This document shows positions 20,040-30,400 of a DNA stretch of 64,000 nt, piece by piece (the first letter of the stretch is position 1; the number at the start of each line of letters is the position of its first letter). The stretch is from Mucilaginibacter sabulilitoris (GTDB taxonomy: Bacteria; Bacteroidota; Bacteroidia; Sphingobacteriales; Sphingobacteriaceae): assembly GCF_034262375.1 (NCBI RefSeq), contig NZ_CP139558.1:4030001-4094000 (forward strand), given 5' to 3'. Under the pieces are notes generated by a model. It made no database searches and was not told the origin of the DNA. It worked only from the letters and a program-made list of their open reading frames with translations. Both the position numbers and the translations under genes were made by a program.

Positions 20040-22439
20040 ATGATCAAAAACTATATCAAAATTGCGTGGCGGAACATTTGGAAAAACAAAGTTTTTTCGG
20101 CCATCAACATCGTAGGCCTTTCGGTAGGTATGGCCGCCTGCATTGTTATCATGTTGTTCGTTTTTTATGAGAAGAGCTTTGATAGCATGCACACCAAAAA
20201 CATTTACAGGTTAAATGAAGTGCAAAAGTTTGAGGGAATGGCGGCGTCGCAAAAAGTGGCCTTATCCATGTTTCCGATGGGGCCTACGTTGAAAAATGAG
20301 TTTCCCGAAATTAAGAATTTTACACGTATACGTTGGCAGCAGAAATTCCAAATTACTTATGGCCTCAAGAAAATATTCTCGCCACAGGTGCTTTTTGTTG
20401 ATTCGACATTTTTGAAAATGTTTGATTTTAAATTGATACGCGGTGACAGGGAAACAGCTTTGCTAAAACCTCACAGCGTATTACTGACCGAAGAAACCGC
20501 GAAAAAAATATTTGGAAATAACGATCCTATCGGTAAAACGATAACACATTATGGTGACGACACCACCAGTTATGCCGTTACCGGGATTTTGGCCAACGTT
20601 CCCAAAAACTCCCAGCTGCAGTTTGATGCTTTGTTTTCATTCAATACCATTTTTAAGCCTCAAATGTTTACAAACTGGGGCGGTAACTGGCTAAATACCT
20701 ATCTTGAACTCGCGCCCGGTACCGATATAAGGGCCCTTGAAAAGAAATTTCCAGCCTATCAAAAAAAATATATGCGCAAGGACAACTGGAAATTTTACGA
20801 TCTGTTCCTGTTATCGCTTAAAGATGTTCATTCCAATGCCGCCGATATAGGGTTGGATTATGTTAATTATCAAAAATTTGATCAGAAACTCACTAACCTG
20901 TTTGCTATAATAGCTTTAATTGTACTGGTGATAGCCTGTGTTAATTTTATTAACCTCTCTACGGCACGATCTGCAGAGCGGGCTAAAGAGGTTGGGGTAC
21001 GAAAATCAATAGGTGCACAGCGTTTTCAGCTTGCTGTACAATTTTTGGGCGAAACGGTATTGCTCTCGTTAATAGCTTTGGTTTTTGCCGCAGTACTGGT
21101 TGCCATTGCGTTGCCGTATATTAATAACCTTAGTCAGCGCGATATCAGCCTGCCATTGATGAATAACGGCGGATTGATCATAATTATTTTCCTTTCTGCC
21201 ATGTTTATAGGGGTTGTCTCAGGTATTTATCCCGCAGTATTTTTGTCTTCTTTTCAGCCGGTTAAGGTGCTTAAAGGTTCGGTTGAAATCGGTAAAAATA
21301 AGAGTTCATTGCGAAATGTGCTGGTTGTAAGCCAGTTCACAAGCGCTGTTATATTGATGATAGCCACCGTATTTGTTATTAAACAGCTGCGGTTTATGCA
21401 ACGGCAGGACCCCGGATTTAGCCGCGACCAGGTAGTTACGGTACCATTGAATATGGTATCACCTGCCAAATATAGTTTGCTAAAGCAGGAATTGCTTAAC
21501 AGTTCATTGATACAGGGCGTTACCGGAAGCCGGGATATTCTGGGCAGCCACCTTGATCAAACCGGGGTTGAATTTAAATTAGGTGATTCACCACTGCGCA
21601 ACTTAACATCAACTATATTAATTGTTGATCCTGACTATTTAAATCTGTTCAAGATAAAGCTGCTTATGGGTAAAAACTTTTCTTCTGAAAAATCTTCAGA
21701 AGGAAAAGAGTATATTATCAATGAAGCTTTGGCCAAAGAGTTATTAAAGGATCATAAAAACAAACCAATGTCGTCGCTGTTGGGGCAGCATTTTGGCTTT
21801 GATTCATCAAATGTGATTACCGGGATAGCTAAAGATTTTAATTTTAATTCGTTGCATTACAAAATAGAAACCCTATTTATGGTTAGTTCTAAAGATAATG
21901 GTCTTAGGCAGTTATCAGTTAAAATTAACGGAGCAAGGGCTACAGAAGCTATAGCGTTTATCAGGTCTGTTTGGATGAAGGAACTTCCCGACCTGCCTTT
22001 TGAATATCAGTTTCTTGATGATCATTTCAGCGAAGTTTATCGTGTGGATAGCCAGGTAAGTACTGTGGTAAGTATTTTAGCGGGGCTCATTATCATTATT
22101 TCGTGCCTGGGCTTATTTGGCCTTGCCTCATATTCGGCCGAAAAACGGATAAAGGAAATTGGTGTGCGCAAGGTTCTGGGTGCATCGGTACAAAATATTG
22201 TTTTACTATTATCAAGCCATTTTATACGGCTTGTAATAATAGCCAATATTATTGCCTGGCCAATAGCGCTATATATAATCAATAGGTGGCTGCAGGGTTT
22301 TGCATACCGTATAAATATAGAATGGTGGGTGTTTGCCATAGCCGGAGGAGTATCCATCATTATAGCTTTTGCCACTGTAAGTTTCCAATCAATTAAGGCC
22401 GCCACGGCAAATCCGGTTAAAAGTTTAAGAAGCGAATAA
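20040..22439 (+). CDS. FtsX/MacB-type ABC transporter permease, last of the array
   Basis: The 799-residue permease starts MIKNYIKIAWRNIWKNKVF. It is the most divergent member: the first helix is followed by FYEKSFDSM, and the motif before the first FtsX domain is KDVHSN rather than WHLYSD or NDLHFN. The coupling loops ARSAERAKEVGVRKSIGAQ and EKRIKEIGVRKVLGAS are intact. It ends KSLRSE. A hairpin ending in five T residues follows at 22445-22501, and the next gene has its own promoter-like element, so this permease probably ends a transcription unit. Confidence 0.93.
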   Translation: MIKNYIKIAWRNIWKNKVFSAINIVGLSVGMAACIVIMLFVFYEKSFDSMHTKNIYRLNEVQKFEGMAASQKVALSMFPMGPTLKNEFPEIKNFTRIRWQQKFQITYGLKKIFSPQVLFVDSTFLKMFDFKLIRGDRETALLKPHSVLLTEETAKKIFGNNDPIGKTITHYGDDTTSYAVTGILANVPKNSQLQFDALFSFNTIFKPQMFTNWGGNWLNTYLELAPGTDIRALEKKFPAYQKKYMRKDNWKFYDLFLLSLKDVHSNAADIGLDYVNYQKFDQKLTNLFAIIALIVLVIACVNFINLSTARSAERAKEVGVRKSIGAQRFQLAVQFLGETVLLSLIALVFAAVLVAIALPYINNLSQRDISLPLMNNGGLIIIIFLSAMFIGVVSGIYPAVFLSSFQPVKVLKGSVEIGKNKSSLRNVLVVSQFTSAVILMIATVFVIKQLRFMQRQDPGFSRDQVVTVPLNMVSPAKYSLLKQELLNSSLIQGVTGSRDILGSHLDQTGVEFKLGDSPLRNLTSTILIVDPDYLNLFKIKLLMGKNFSSEKSSEGKEYIINEALAKELLKDHKNKPMSSLLGQHFGFDSSNVITGIAKDFNFNSLHYKIETLFMVSSKDNGLRQLSVKINGARATEAIAFIRSVWMKELPDLPFEYQFLDDHFSEVYRVDSQVSTVVSILAGLIIIISCLGLFGLASYSAEKRIKEIGVRKVLGASVQNIVLLLSSHFIRLVIIANIIAWPIALYIINRWLQGFAYRINIEWWVFAIAGGVSIIIAFATVSFQSIKAATANPVKSLRSE

Positions 22440-22444
22440 AATTT

Positions 22445-22501
22445 AAAGCCGAAAGCTTAAGGCAAAGAGCGTTTGGCTTTATGCTTTAAACGTTCGGCTT
22501 T
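22445..22501 (+). terminator. Possible terminator hairpin after the permease array
   Basis: AAAGCCGAA (22445-22453) pairs with TTCGGCTTT (22493-22501), followed by further T residues. The 39-base interior contains smaller pairs of the same GGCTTT/AAAGC words. It is built from the same sequence words as the hairpins at 12546-12631. Moderately convincing because the loop is long. Confidence 0.5.
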
Positions 22502-22507
22502 TTCGTT

Positions 22508-22606
22508 GTATCATAACCGTACGCTTCCTGTTACATAAGCGAACAGTATTTATATTATATGTTTGATATAATATACTGATTCTTAGTGTGTTAAAAGTTT
22601 GGTATA
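22508..22606 (+). promoter_or_regulatory. Putative regulated promoter element, copy 2
   Basis: GTATCATAACCGTAC at 22508-22522, TGTTAC at 22529 and GCGAACA at 22539 match copy 1 block for block, and TTTGGTATA lies at 22598-22606, 90 bp from the first block. The ATPase gene starts 80 bp after this last block, against 34 bp in copy 1. Two matching elements before the two halves of the same transporter suggest a shared activator; no candidate regulator gene is in the window. Confidence 0.6.
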
Positions 22607-22686
22607 TTATTGATACTTGATTGCACGAAATGAATTAATATTTTTAAAACAACTAACAAATAATTCACAAACTCAATAATCAACAA

Positions 22687-23364
22687 ATGTTATCACTTCA
22701 GCATGTTTCGAAATATTACCAGGTAAGCGGACTTAAAAATTTTGTACTGAACGACTTGAGCCTTGATGTTGATGAAGGGGAATTTATCTCCATTATGGGG
22801 CCTTCTGGTTCTGGTAAATCATCATTGCTTAATATTATTGGTATGCTTGATGAACCTTCTGATGGGTATCATTATTTTGCCGATCACGCGGTACACCAGC
22901 TTAAAGAAAAACAGCGCTCGGCGCTATATAAACAATATATAGGTTTTGTTTTCCAGGCTTATCATTTAATTGATGAGCTTACCGTATATGAAAACATTGA
23001 AACTCCGCTTATTTACCAGGATTTTAAAGGCACCGAACGTAGGGCCATGGTAGCTGATATGCTCGACCGTTTCAGCATTGTTGGCAAGAAAGATCTTTTT
23101 CCGGCACAATTATCAGGCGGACAACAGCAACTGGTGGGTATTGCCCGAGCGTTAATAGCTAAGCCAAAATTGTTACTGGCCGATGAACCTACCGGTAACT
23201 TAAACTCTAAACAAGGAGAGGAGATCATGGAACTGTTCCGTAAGCTGAATAAAGAAGATGGGGTTACTATTATACAGGTAACACACTCCGAAAAGAATGC
23301 CGAATATGGTTCGCGTATCATTAACCTGCTGGACGGTAGAATAGAATCCTCAAAACAACTCTGA
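22687..23364 (+). CDS. MacB/LolD-type ABC transporter ATPase
   Basis: The 225-residue protein is a complete nucleotide-binding subunit with Walker A GPSGSGKSS (residues 38-46), Q-loop VFQAYHLI, signature LSGGQQQ, Walker B LLLADEPTGNL and H-loop THSE. Family knowledge: such ATPases energise FtsX-type permeases by mechanotransmission to periplasmic partners. It is the only ATPase gene near nine permeases, so it may serve several of them (inference). It starts with ATG behind the promoter-like element at 22508-22606. The TolC-like gene begins 10 bp after its stop, so these two form an operon. No HlyD/MacA-type periplasmic adaptor gene is visible; it may lie outside the window. Confidence 0.95.
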   Translation: MLSLQHVSKYYQVSGLKNFVLNDLSLDVDEGEFISIMGPSGSGKSSLLNIIGMLDEPSDGYHYFADHAVHQLKEKQRSALYKQYIGFVFQAYHLIDELTVYENIETPLIYQDFKGTERRAMVADMLDRFSIVGKKDLFPAQLSGGQQQLVGIARALIAKPKLLLADEPTGNLNSKQGEEIMELFRKLNKEDGVTIIQVTHSEKNAEYGSRIINLLDGRIESSKQL

Positions 23365-23374
23365 TTATACAATA

Positions 23375-24829
23375 ATGCGATATTTTAAATTTATATTTTT
23401 TGGTTTGGTTACGCTTTCTGCCGTTAAAGTGCAGGCGCAGGGCCAAACCCAATCGGCAACACTAACAGATTCTATACTATCCGTAAGGCAATGTGTTGAA
23501 ATTGCTATAAAAAACAACCTGGAAGTAAGGCAAAGTGAGTTGGATATGCAACGTCTGCGTATAGGTTATAATCAGGCTAAAGAAAACCTTTTGCCTGCAA
23601 TAAACGGTACTGTGAATCATAGTATAAACAGTGGGCGTAGTATCAACCCGTTTACCAATAGCTATGTAACCCAGTCATATACTTCGGGCGATTATAGTTT
23701 AAATGCCAACTTAACGATATTCAGCGGTTGGCAGTACTTAAATGCCATTAAGCAAACATCCTTAAATTACCAGGCAGGCAAAATGGATTTCCAGCAAGCC
23801 AAAGACCAGGTGACCATTAATGTAATAACCGCCTATCTTTTAGTGTTAGACAATACTGAATTATTGACCCAGGCTTATAACCAGCTCGATGTATCAAAAA
23901 AGCAAGTTGAACGGCTGGAGATCCTGGAAAAAGATGGCGCCAATAAATCAGCATCTGATCTGTATGATCTTAAGGGAACCTATGGTGATAATCAGATCAG
24001 CTTAGTTAATGCTAAAAATACCCTGGAGGCATCAAAGCTAAGTTTATTACAGATATTAAATGTTCCATACAAGAAAGATCTTAAACTTGAACCCGTTAGT
24101 GTAACGGATGTGGCTAAACAAACAGATGAAAATTCTGACCAGATATTTAATACATCCTTACAGCAACTTGCTTATGTAAAAGCTGCAGAATTGAGGCGCC
24201 AGGGGGCCGAAAAGGGAGTTAAAGTAGCTAAAGGGGCGTTAACACCCTCCATCTCGTTATTTGGGGGGATAACCACCAATTATTCGAGCGCGGCACAAAA
24301 TGCTGTATTCAGAGATTCCTCCGTTGTCAACACAGGAGGATACGTAAATACACCAACAGGTCAGCAACCTGTTTTGGCGAAACAGGCTAATTTTGATAAT
24401 CATAATATAGGCTATTACGACCAGTTTAAAAATAACTATGGTACTCAGTTTGGTGTTCGGTTAAGTATTCCCATTCTGAATTATTTTCAAAACCATAATA
24501 AAGTAAAACTGGCTAAAATTGATTTGCAGGAATCAAAATATATTGAAGAAAATACTAAAAATGTGCTGAGGCAAAATGTTGAACAGGCGTATTTGAACAT
24601 GACATCGGCATACAGCAGGTATAATGCGCTTGTTGATCAGGTTAAGGCCTATACCGAATCATTCAGGACAATAGAGATAAGGTTTAACTCAGGTGTTATA
24701 ACTTCTGTTGATTTTGTAATTGCCAAAAACAACCTCGATAAGGCTAATATAAACCTGATCAACGCCCGGTATGATTGCTTTATCTACAACAAAATACTTG
24801 ATTACTATCAAGGCCGTTTAGCTTTTTAA
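23375..24829 (+). CDS. TolC-family outer membrane efflux protein
   Basis: The 484-residue protein starts with a signal peptide ending near VKVQA, followed by SVRQCVEIAIKNNLEVRQSELD, the usual opening of an outer membrane efflux (OEP) domain. The second OEP half starts near residue 260. Long helical stretches in both halves match the periplasmic tunnel of TolC. Family role: trimeric outer membrane channel of tripartite efflux pumps. Cotranscription with the ATPase suggests it completes the export path for the permease array. A strong stem-loop follows at 24892-24947. Confidence 0.92.
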   Translation: MRYFKFIFFGLVTLSAVKVQAQGQTQSATLTDSILSVRQCVEIAIKNNLEVRQSELDMQRLRIGYNQAKENLLPAINGTVNHSINSGRSINPFTNSYVTQSYTSGDYSLNANLTIFSGWQYLNAIKQTSLNYQAGKMDFQQAKDQVTINVITAYLLVLDNTELLTQAYNQLDVSKKQVERLEILEKDGANKSASDLYDLKGTYGDNQISLVNAKNTLEASKLSLLQILNVPYKKDLKLEPVSVTDVAKQTDENSDQIFNTSLQQLAYVKAAELRRQGAEKGVKVAKGALTPSISLFGGITTNYSSAAQNAVFRDSSVVNTGGYVNTPTGQQPVLAKQANFDNHNIGYYDQFKNNYGTQFGVRLSIPILNYFQNHNKVKLAKIDLQESKYIEENTKNVLRQNVEQAYLNMTSAYSRYNALVDQVKAYTESFRTIEIRFNSGVITSVDFVIAKNNLDKANINLINARYDCFIYNKILDYYQGRLAF

Positions 24830-24891
24830 AAACAAGAATTTCTATTGATTCTGTAAAAAATTTATACTTTTATTCCGGATTTAAACCCCCG

Positions 24892-24947
24892 ATATCCGTC
24901 TTATAATGTTTTATTTACAAACCTGTAAAACATTATGAGCCGGATAT
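24892..24947 (+). terminator. Large stem-loop downstream of TolC gene
   Basis: ATATCCG (24892) pairs with CGGATAT (24941) and ATAATGTTTTA (24903) with TAAAACATTAT (24926), giving an 18-bp two-part stem with a small internal bulge and a 12-base loop. There is no T-tract, so it may be a processing or stability structure rather than an intrinsic terminator. It lies between the TolC gene and the next, independent gene. Confidence 0.55.
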
Positions 24948-25028
24948 TGCTAATTAATAGGTAGTTACTGTATGGTATCTGCTTATAAAAATTCAAAGCA
25001 TCCATTACCTTAAAAACAAACAATTAAT

Positions 25029-25634
25029 ATGAAAAAAACAATTATCTTAACTTTAAGCATTTGCTTACTTTCTATTGGCATGGCATCGGCCCAGGTTATA
25101 CCAAATTTTTCATTTGGTGTAAAAGGTGGTATAAACTACTCCAACTTCCCGTCAAATGGTATTTTTAATAACAGCAACCGTGCAGGTTACCTGGCTGGTG
25201 TTTGGGCGAGGGTAGGTGGTTTGGGTCTTAATTTTCAGCCGGAGCTTTATGTTACCGGTAAGAATATAAATGTTAAGGCTGATAACTCTTCTGTAGAGAA
25301 TAAAGCTAAATTCACCAGTATTGATGTACCATTGCTGGTTGGCGGTAAAATTGGCGCATTTGGTTTGGGCGGTCGTTTTTACGGAGGCCCGGTATTTTCA
25401 TTTACCGTTAATAAAGATCAAAGTGTCGGCAATGCTTTTTCTGACGCTACCGCTTTACGTTACAAAGATGCTAATTATGGCATTCAAGTTGGTGCAGGAT
25501 TAGATATCAGCAGTCTGTCAGTTGACCTGAGATATGAAGGCGGTTTAAACAAAATACCTTACGGTAATGATAACTCACATACCCGCGTAAGTGTATTTAG
25601 CCTTTCTTTAGCTTATAAGCTGTTTTCTTTATAA
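25029..25634 (+). CDS. Small outer membrane beta-barrel protein
   Basis: The 201-residue protein has a signal peptide (MKKTIILTLSICLLSIGMASA) and then FGVKGGINYSNF, typical of the PorT/outer membrane beta-barrel domain common in this phylum. Alternating hydrophobic strands run to the C-terminus (VSVFSLSLAYKLFSL), which ends in aromatic and hydrophobic residues as barrels do. A specific function cannot be assigned. It has 199 bp of upstream sequence and is probably transcribed alone; its stop codon lies in a hairpin. Confidence 0.85.
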   Translation: MKKTIILTLSICLLSIGMASAQVIPNFSFGVKGGINYSNFPSNGIFNNSNRAGYLAGVWARVGGLGLNFQPELYVTGKNINVKADNSSVENKAKFTSIDVPLLVGGKIGAFGLGGRFYGGPVFSFTVNKDQSVGNAFSDATALRYKDANYGIQVGAGLDISSLSVDLRYEGGLNKIPYGNDNSHTRVSVFSLSLAYKLFSL

Positions 25635-25660
25635 GCAGGGGAATAACCACTTATAAAGAA
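25625..25660 (+). terminator. Hairpin overlapping the stop codon of the barrel protein gene
   Basis: TTCTTTATAAG (25625-25635) and CTTATAAAGAA (25650-25660) form a perfect 11-bp stem around a 14-base loop. The stem contains the TAA at 25632-25634. The next feature is the insertion sequence at 25677, so a downstream T-tract may have been displaced. Confidence 0.5.
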
Positions 25661-25775
25661 AAGCCCTGTTAATATTAGAGGGCACTGAAAAAGTCCAAAT
25701 GGACAAAAGGAGTAGAAGACGAGGGTTTTCTACTCTTTTTTTTGTATCTTAAATCGTCGAAAGAAAGCCACCAGG

Positions 25776-27227
25776 ATGCTTGCCCAACAACAACAGATAC
25801 AGTTTAGCGCGTTTTCAGGTCTTTATGAGCTGATCGTTCCTAAAGACAATCTTCTTCGGAAGATCAACGACCTGATAGATTTTACATTTATCTATGATGA
25901 ACTGATCAGCAAATACAGCATTACTAACGGCCGGGCAGCAGAAAGCCCTGTACGGATGTTCAAGTATCTGTTGTTGAAAACGGTTTATACGGTTTCAGAC
26001 GTTGATGTGGTTGAGCGTTCGCAGTATGATATGTCTTTCAAATATTTCCTTGATATGTCGCCTGAAGAAGAAGTTATTGATCCCAGTTCATTAACAAAGT
26101 TCAGAAAGCTGCGGCTAAAGGATAATGATCTGTTAAACCTGCTTATTGGTAAAACGGTGACCATAGCTATTGAAAAAGGGCTCATCCGCTCAAAATCCAT
26201 TATTGTTGATGCTACCCATTCCCTGTCGAGATCCAACCCGTATTCAGCATTGGAAGTATTGCGGGAACGTTCAAAGTTACTCCGCAAAGCTGTTTATGCG
26301 ATAGATGAAGATATGAAGGCAGGCATGCCCGAAAAGAACACAGCCGACGAATTGGAAAAAGAACTGGCTTATTGCAGTGCATTGGAAAAGTATATTGAAG
26401 CCGATCAACCGTTATGCCAGATACCTGCGGTAAAAGAAAAACTGAATCTATTGAAAGAGACAGTAGCAGATACTCAGGAGCACTATATAGTATCTAAAGA
26501 CAAGGATGCCAAAACCGGCCATAAATCAGCTGATAGCTCATTCTTTGGTTATAAGACCCATTTGGCGATGACAGAGGAACGCATCATTACCGCTGCGGTA
26601 GTAACATCAGGTGAAAAAGGTGATGGTCCGGAGCTTCCCAAACTTTTAGAAATCAGCCAAAACAATGGGATCAACGTAGAAAAGATTATCGGGGATTCAG
26701 CTTATTCAGGAAAAGACAATCTTGAACTGACGAGCACTCAAGAGATAAAGATTGTAGCCAAACTAAACCCTTCCATCACTCAGGGTTTCAGAAAGGATGA
26801 GGACAGATTTGACTATAATAAGGATGCCGGCATGTTCGTCTGCCCGGCAGGGCATCTGGCTATCCGAAAAGCACGCGGCGGGAAAAAGAATATCGGCGAG
26901 AATCAGGTAGACACCTATTACTTTGATGTTGAAAAATGTAAGATATGCCCATTAAGAGAGCATTGCTATAAGCCCGGCGCGAAGGCTAAAACCTATTCGG
27001 TCAGCATTAAATCAGACATGCACCTGCAGCAGATGGCATTCCAGGAAACGGCAGAGTATAAAGAAAGTATCAAACACAGATATAAGGTCGAAGCGAAGAA
27101 CAGTGAGCTAAAAAACGTTCATGGTTATGACCGGGCAATAGCTTACGGTATCGAAAATATGCAGATGCAGGGTGCGTTGGCCATCTTTACAGTAAATCTT
27201 AAGAGAATCATCAAGCTGATAAGCTAA
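25776..27227 (+). CDS. IS1182 family transposase
   Basis: The 483-residue protein has an N-terminal DUF772-like region (residues 15-130) and a DDE catalytic core. The first aspartate is in IIVDATHS (Asp145), the second in IIGDSAYSG (Asp307), and the glutamate in the KVEAKNSELKNVHGY region (Glu439 or Glu444). A Cys-rich stretch with CPAG, CKICPLREHC precedes the last motif, as is usual for the DDE_Tnp_1_6 type. The gene is full-length with an ATG start 99 bp inside the left end, so the element may be active. Confidence 0.93.
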   Translation: MLAQQQQIQFSAFSGLYELIVPKDNLLRKINDLIDFTFIYDELISKYSITNGRAAESPVRMFKYLLLKTVYTVSDVDVVERSQYDMSFKYFLDMSPEEEVIDPSSLTKFRKLRLKDNDLLNLLIGKTVTIAIEKGLIRSKSIIVDATHSLSRSNPYSALEVLRERSKLLRKAVYAIDEDMKAGMPEKNTADELEKELAYCSALEKYIEADQPLCQIPAVKEKLNLLKETVADTQEHYIVSKDKDAKTGHKSADSSFFGYKTHLAMTEERIITAAVVTSGEKGDGPELPKLLEISQNNGINVEKIIGDSAYSGKDNLELTSTQEIKIVAKLNPSITQGFRKDEDRFDYNKDAGMFVCPAGHLAIRKARGGKKNIGENQVDTYYFDVEKCKICPLREHCYKPGAKAKTYSVSIKSDMHLQQMAFQETAEYKESIKHRYKVEAKNSELKNVHGYDRAIAYGIENMQMQGALAIFTVNLKRIIKLIS

Positions 27228-27318
27228 GTGCCAAGTTAAAGCGGCTGCTTTGTCATCAATTGCACCTTTAATCGGCTCATATCAGCCCTAACAAATCACC
27301 CCATCCCCTAAAATAAAA

Positions 27319-27357
27319 AAGCGACCAAGTAAAAGTTGCCTTTTCTATTGGTCGCTT
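27319..27357 (+). terminator. Hairpin after IS transposase gene
   Basis: AAGCGACCAA (27319-27328) and TTGGTCGCTT (27348-27357) form a perfect 10-bp stem with a 19-base loop. It lies between the transposase stop and the right inverted repeat. It may insulate the element from its neighbours; no T-tract. Confidence 0.45.
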
Positions 27358-27438
27358 CAAATACTTCAGCTTATTAAGCTACTTTTTCAGTGCCCTCTCA
27401 ATTTGACGGGACTTTTTTTTGCTCATTACTTTTCCTGA

Positions 27439-30400
27439 TTATTTTGTTACATCAACCCATTGCCCTTTAATGAGGCTGTTGATGGAGTGATTGTACATGG
27501 CTTCGCAGTAAACCGCGGGCAGGTAGTAGTGACCGGCATAGGCCGCGTTCAGCATTACATAGTAGGTAACTTCCTTGCCTTCGGTTAAACTGAAATAGGT
27601 GTTCACCCGATCGTCGCGAATATCACGATAATCAGATGGTGATGATTTAAATGCCTCATCATTGTTTAGCATCCGGCTGTTCAGTATCTCCCAGCCCGAA
27701 GGGAATATCTGCGTAAGTGCCAGGTTATCATATCTGCCGCGCCTTCCCGGGTTTTTGATGTTCACCTGCGCTACAAAATCAGTTCCCTGTTTTAATGACG
27801 ACGGATCGATTGGCTTACCGCTCATGGTAAAATACCCAATCCTCATCTGCATGATCTGTGGATCAATAAAGGTTTTAACATCCAGGCCAGATGATGGCTG
27901 CCCTTTTTGTATCAATCTTACATACAGCCGGTTTGCGCCGTTATTTTTAAGCGATACTTTGCCACCGGTTACAGATAAACCGGTTTGCCACATATACGAT
28001 GATGAATTAACATTTGCTTTGGCGGCACCTGCCTGGTAATTAAAAGTAAGCTTACCATCCGATTTATTTTGCCCGCAATATTGCGCTATAGCAATGAGCG
28101 AATAGGCAGTAGTTTGGGTACTGTACCAATCGTCTTGCGATAAGCGTGCGGCTACGGTGCGCAGCAAACCAGCCGCCCTTTGCTGCTGGCCAAGCAAGGT
28201 AAGGGTTTCCAGGATCATAGCCTCATCGCGCAAATCAGAACCGTAAGTGCCGTACATGGTATAATAAGGCTTAATGTTGGTTGGTAAGCCTGCTACCATC
28301 CTTAAACCCATTTCCGGTTGCCCGGCAAGCTTATAAGCTGCTGCAAGGCGCCATTTGGCTTCTACGCTCAGGTATTTAAACTCCCGCAGGCGGTTCATGG
28401 CGCCCAGCTCTGGTGAACGTGCAAGCGCGAGCAGGTATAAACGATAAGCCTGGTTCAAGTCATCTCCATAAAAACTGCGTGAATCGGGTGCCCAGATTAC
28501 TGCCTTTTGTTTTTGGTATTTCTTCCATTGTTCTAAAAAGCCCAGAGGCATGCTGTAACCTTTTGCCTGAGCTGCAAGCATAAAATGACCGGCATAATTA
28601 GTACCCCATTCGTCAGCGTTGCCGCCATCAGGCCAGTAGCTGAGGCCGCCCCCCTGTACCTGGAAGCCATTTAGCCGGGCAATGGTAGCCTTGATATTTC
28701 TTTCAGACTCGGCTTTTTGCCTTGGCGAAAGGTCAAGCAACTGATCAAGATATAGCTGTGGAAATGCCGCCGAAGTAGTTTGCTCCACACAACCATGCGG
28801 GTAGTCGATCAGGTAATCCAGCCGCTTATCTAAATTCAAAGGCGGTATGCTGGCTATTTCCAAAGTGTTTTTATTGGTTCCGTTAATGCCCACTGCCTGA
28901 TATGCCGTATTCCAGGTTTCGCCGGGTTTAAGTTCTTTTTCTAAGATCCTTGTTACCGGCGGGTTAGGGTTTCGTACATTCAGCTCAACGTCATAAGCCG
29001 CTGTTTCCGAGCCGCTTTTGGCTATGATCTTTACTTTGCCTACACCCACAAAATCCTTTACATTTAAATCAAATGTCACCAGCTGATCGCCGGTTTTGGC
29101 AAAGGTGAGTGTTTGGGAATTATTACCCGTTAGGTTGCTAAACGCATTTGATTGTACGGTAATTGTAACCGTTTTAATATTCGGCTCCATAGCGAATACG
29201 GTAACAGGCAGCTGTACTTTTTCTGACGGGCCCAATACACGCGGCAGGGTGGCTAATATCATCAGCGGCTTTTTAACGGCAACGGCCTTTTCTGCCATAC
29301 CATAGCCACCATCGTGCCCGGCAATAACCATAGCTTTAACAGAACCCACGTATTGAGGTAATTTAAAGGGCGTGGTTTGCTTTTCACCCTTGCTAAGGTG
29401 AAATGGCCCCATAAATTTCACAACGGGCTTAAATCGATTTACAGACACATTCTTGTTAGTGCCCAGGTTACCGTCGCCGCCTATACTTAAAATACGCTCC
29501 AGTCCACCTCCAAAAGCGCCTATCACGTAATCAAAGAGGTCCCAGGTTTTTACACCTAATGCTTCACGTGCATAAAAAGCATCATGAGGGTCGGGAGTTT
29601 TATAATTGGTAATATCGAGCAGGCCTTCGTCAACAATAGCGATGGTATAGGTCATTTCCTTGCCCGATGCCTCAGAAACCGTAATAGCCGATTGTGTTTC
29701 GGGTCTTATCTTATCAGGCATGCTGATCACCGGTTTCAGTATAGTTTCGGGGTTATCCACTTGTAGCGGTATAGCGCCGTACATACGTATGGGCAGGTCG
29801 TTCACTGTTTGGGAATGCCTTTGCAGCAGCGTAACATTCACAAAAACATTGGGGGCCATGGTTTCATCAACTGTGAAGCGGTACTGGGTTTGGCCTTTTT
29901 TTGTATCTATCCAGGTGGTTTTTAAAACTTTGCTGCCATTTTCAAGGCTGATCAGCGCGCGGCCGTCTGCGGCGGTTGGGATGGTAAGTGTAGCTTGTTC
30001 GCCAACCTTGTAACTTGGCTTGTCGGACGTGAATGACAGCATAGCCGCCTCGGTTGGGTTGGTCTGCTGTAATCTTTCCGACCAGTTTGGCCAATCAACG
30101 TATATAAACTTGCCTGTAGAGTGACCTGTTTGCTCATCCTTTACCTTGATCAGGTAACGTCCCCAATCGGCTTTAGGGATACGTAAGGTCCATTTACCGC
30201 GGCCATTATTGAGTTGTATGCTTTCGGTTTTAATAAGCTTGTTATACTTGTCCTGGGTGAAGTTACTTGTTTCATCGCCGGTCTGATCCCACCACCAGCG
30301 CCAGTGTACTTTATATAGTTCAAGCTGCACATTACGGGTGCCCGTCAAGGCGTTCCCATTTACATCAACATCTGCGATATCAACCTGATGATCTTTATCT

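Larger units (their letters stand above)
25677..27398 (+). mobile_element. IS1182-type insertion sequence, complete
   Basis: Perfect 18-bp terminal inverted repeats bound the element: AGAGGGCACTGAAAAAGT at 25677-25694 and its reverse complement at 27381-27398. One intact transposase gene lies between. The flanks (AATATT before, CAATTT after) show no clear target duplication. The element sits between the barrel protein gene and the 3' end of the alpha-2-macroglobulin-like gene and disrupts neither. An inner hairpin at 27319-27357 follows the transposase gene. Confidence 0.92.

Noticed and set aside
23013..23372. Open frame of 119 codons on the - strand
   Set aside because: Shadow of the ATPase gene, whose motifs are unambiguous on the + strand.
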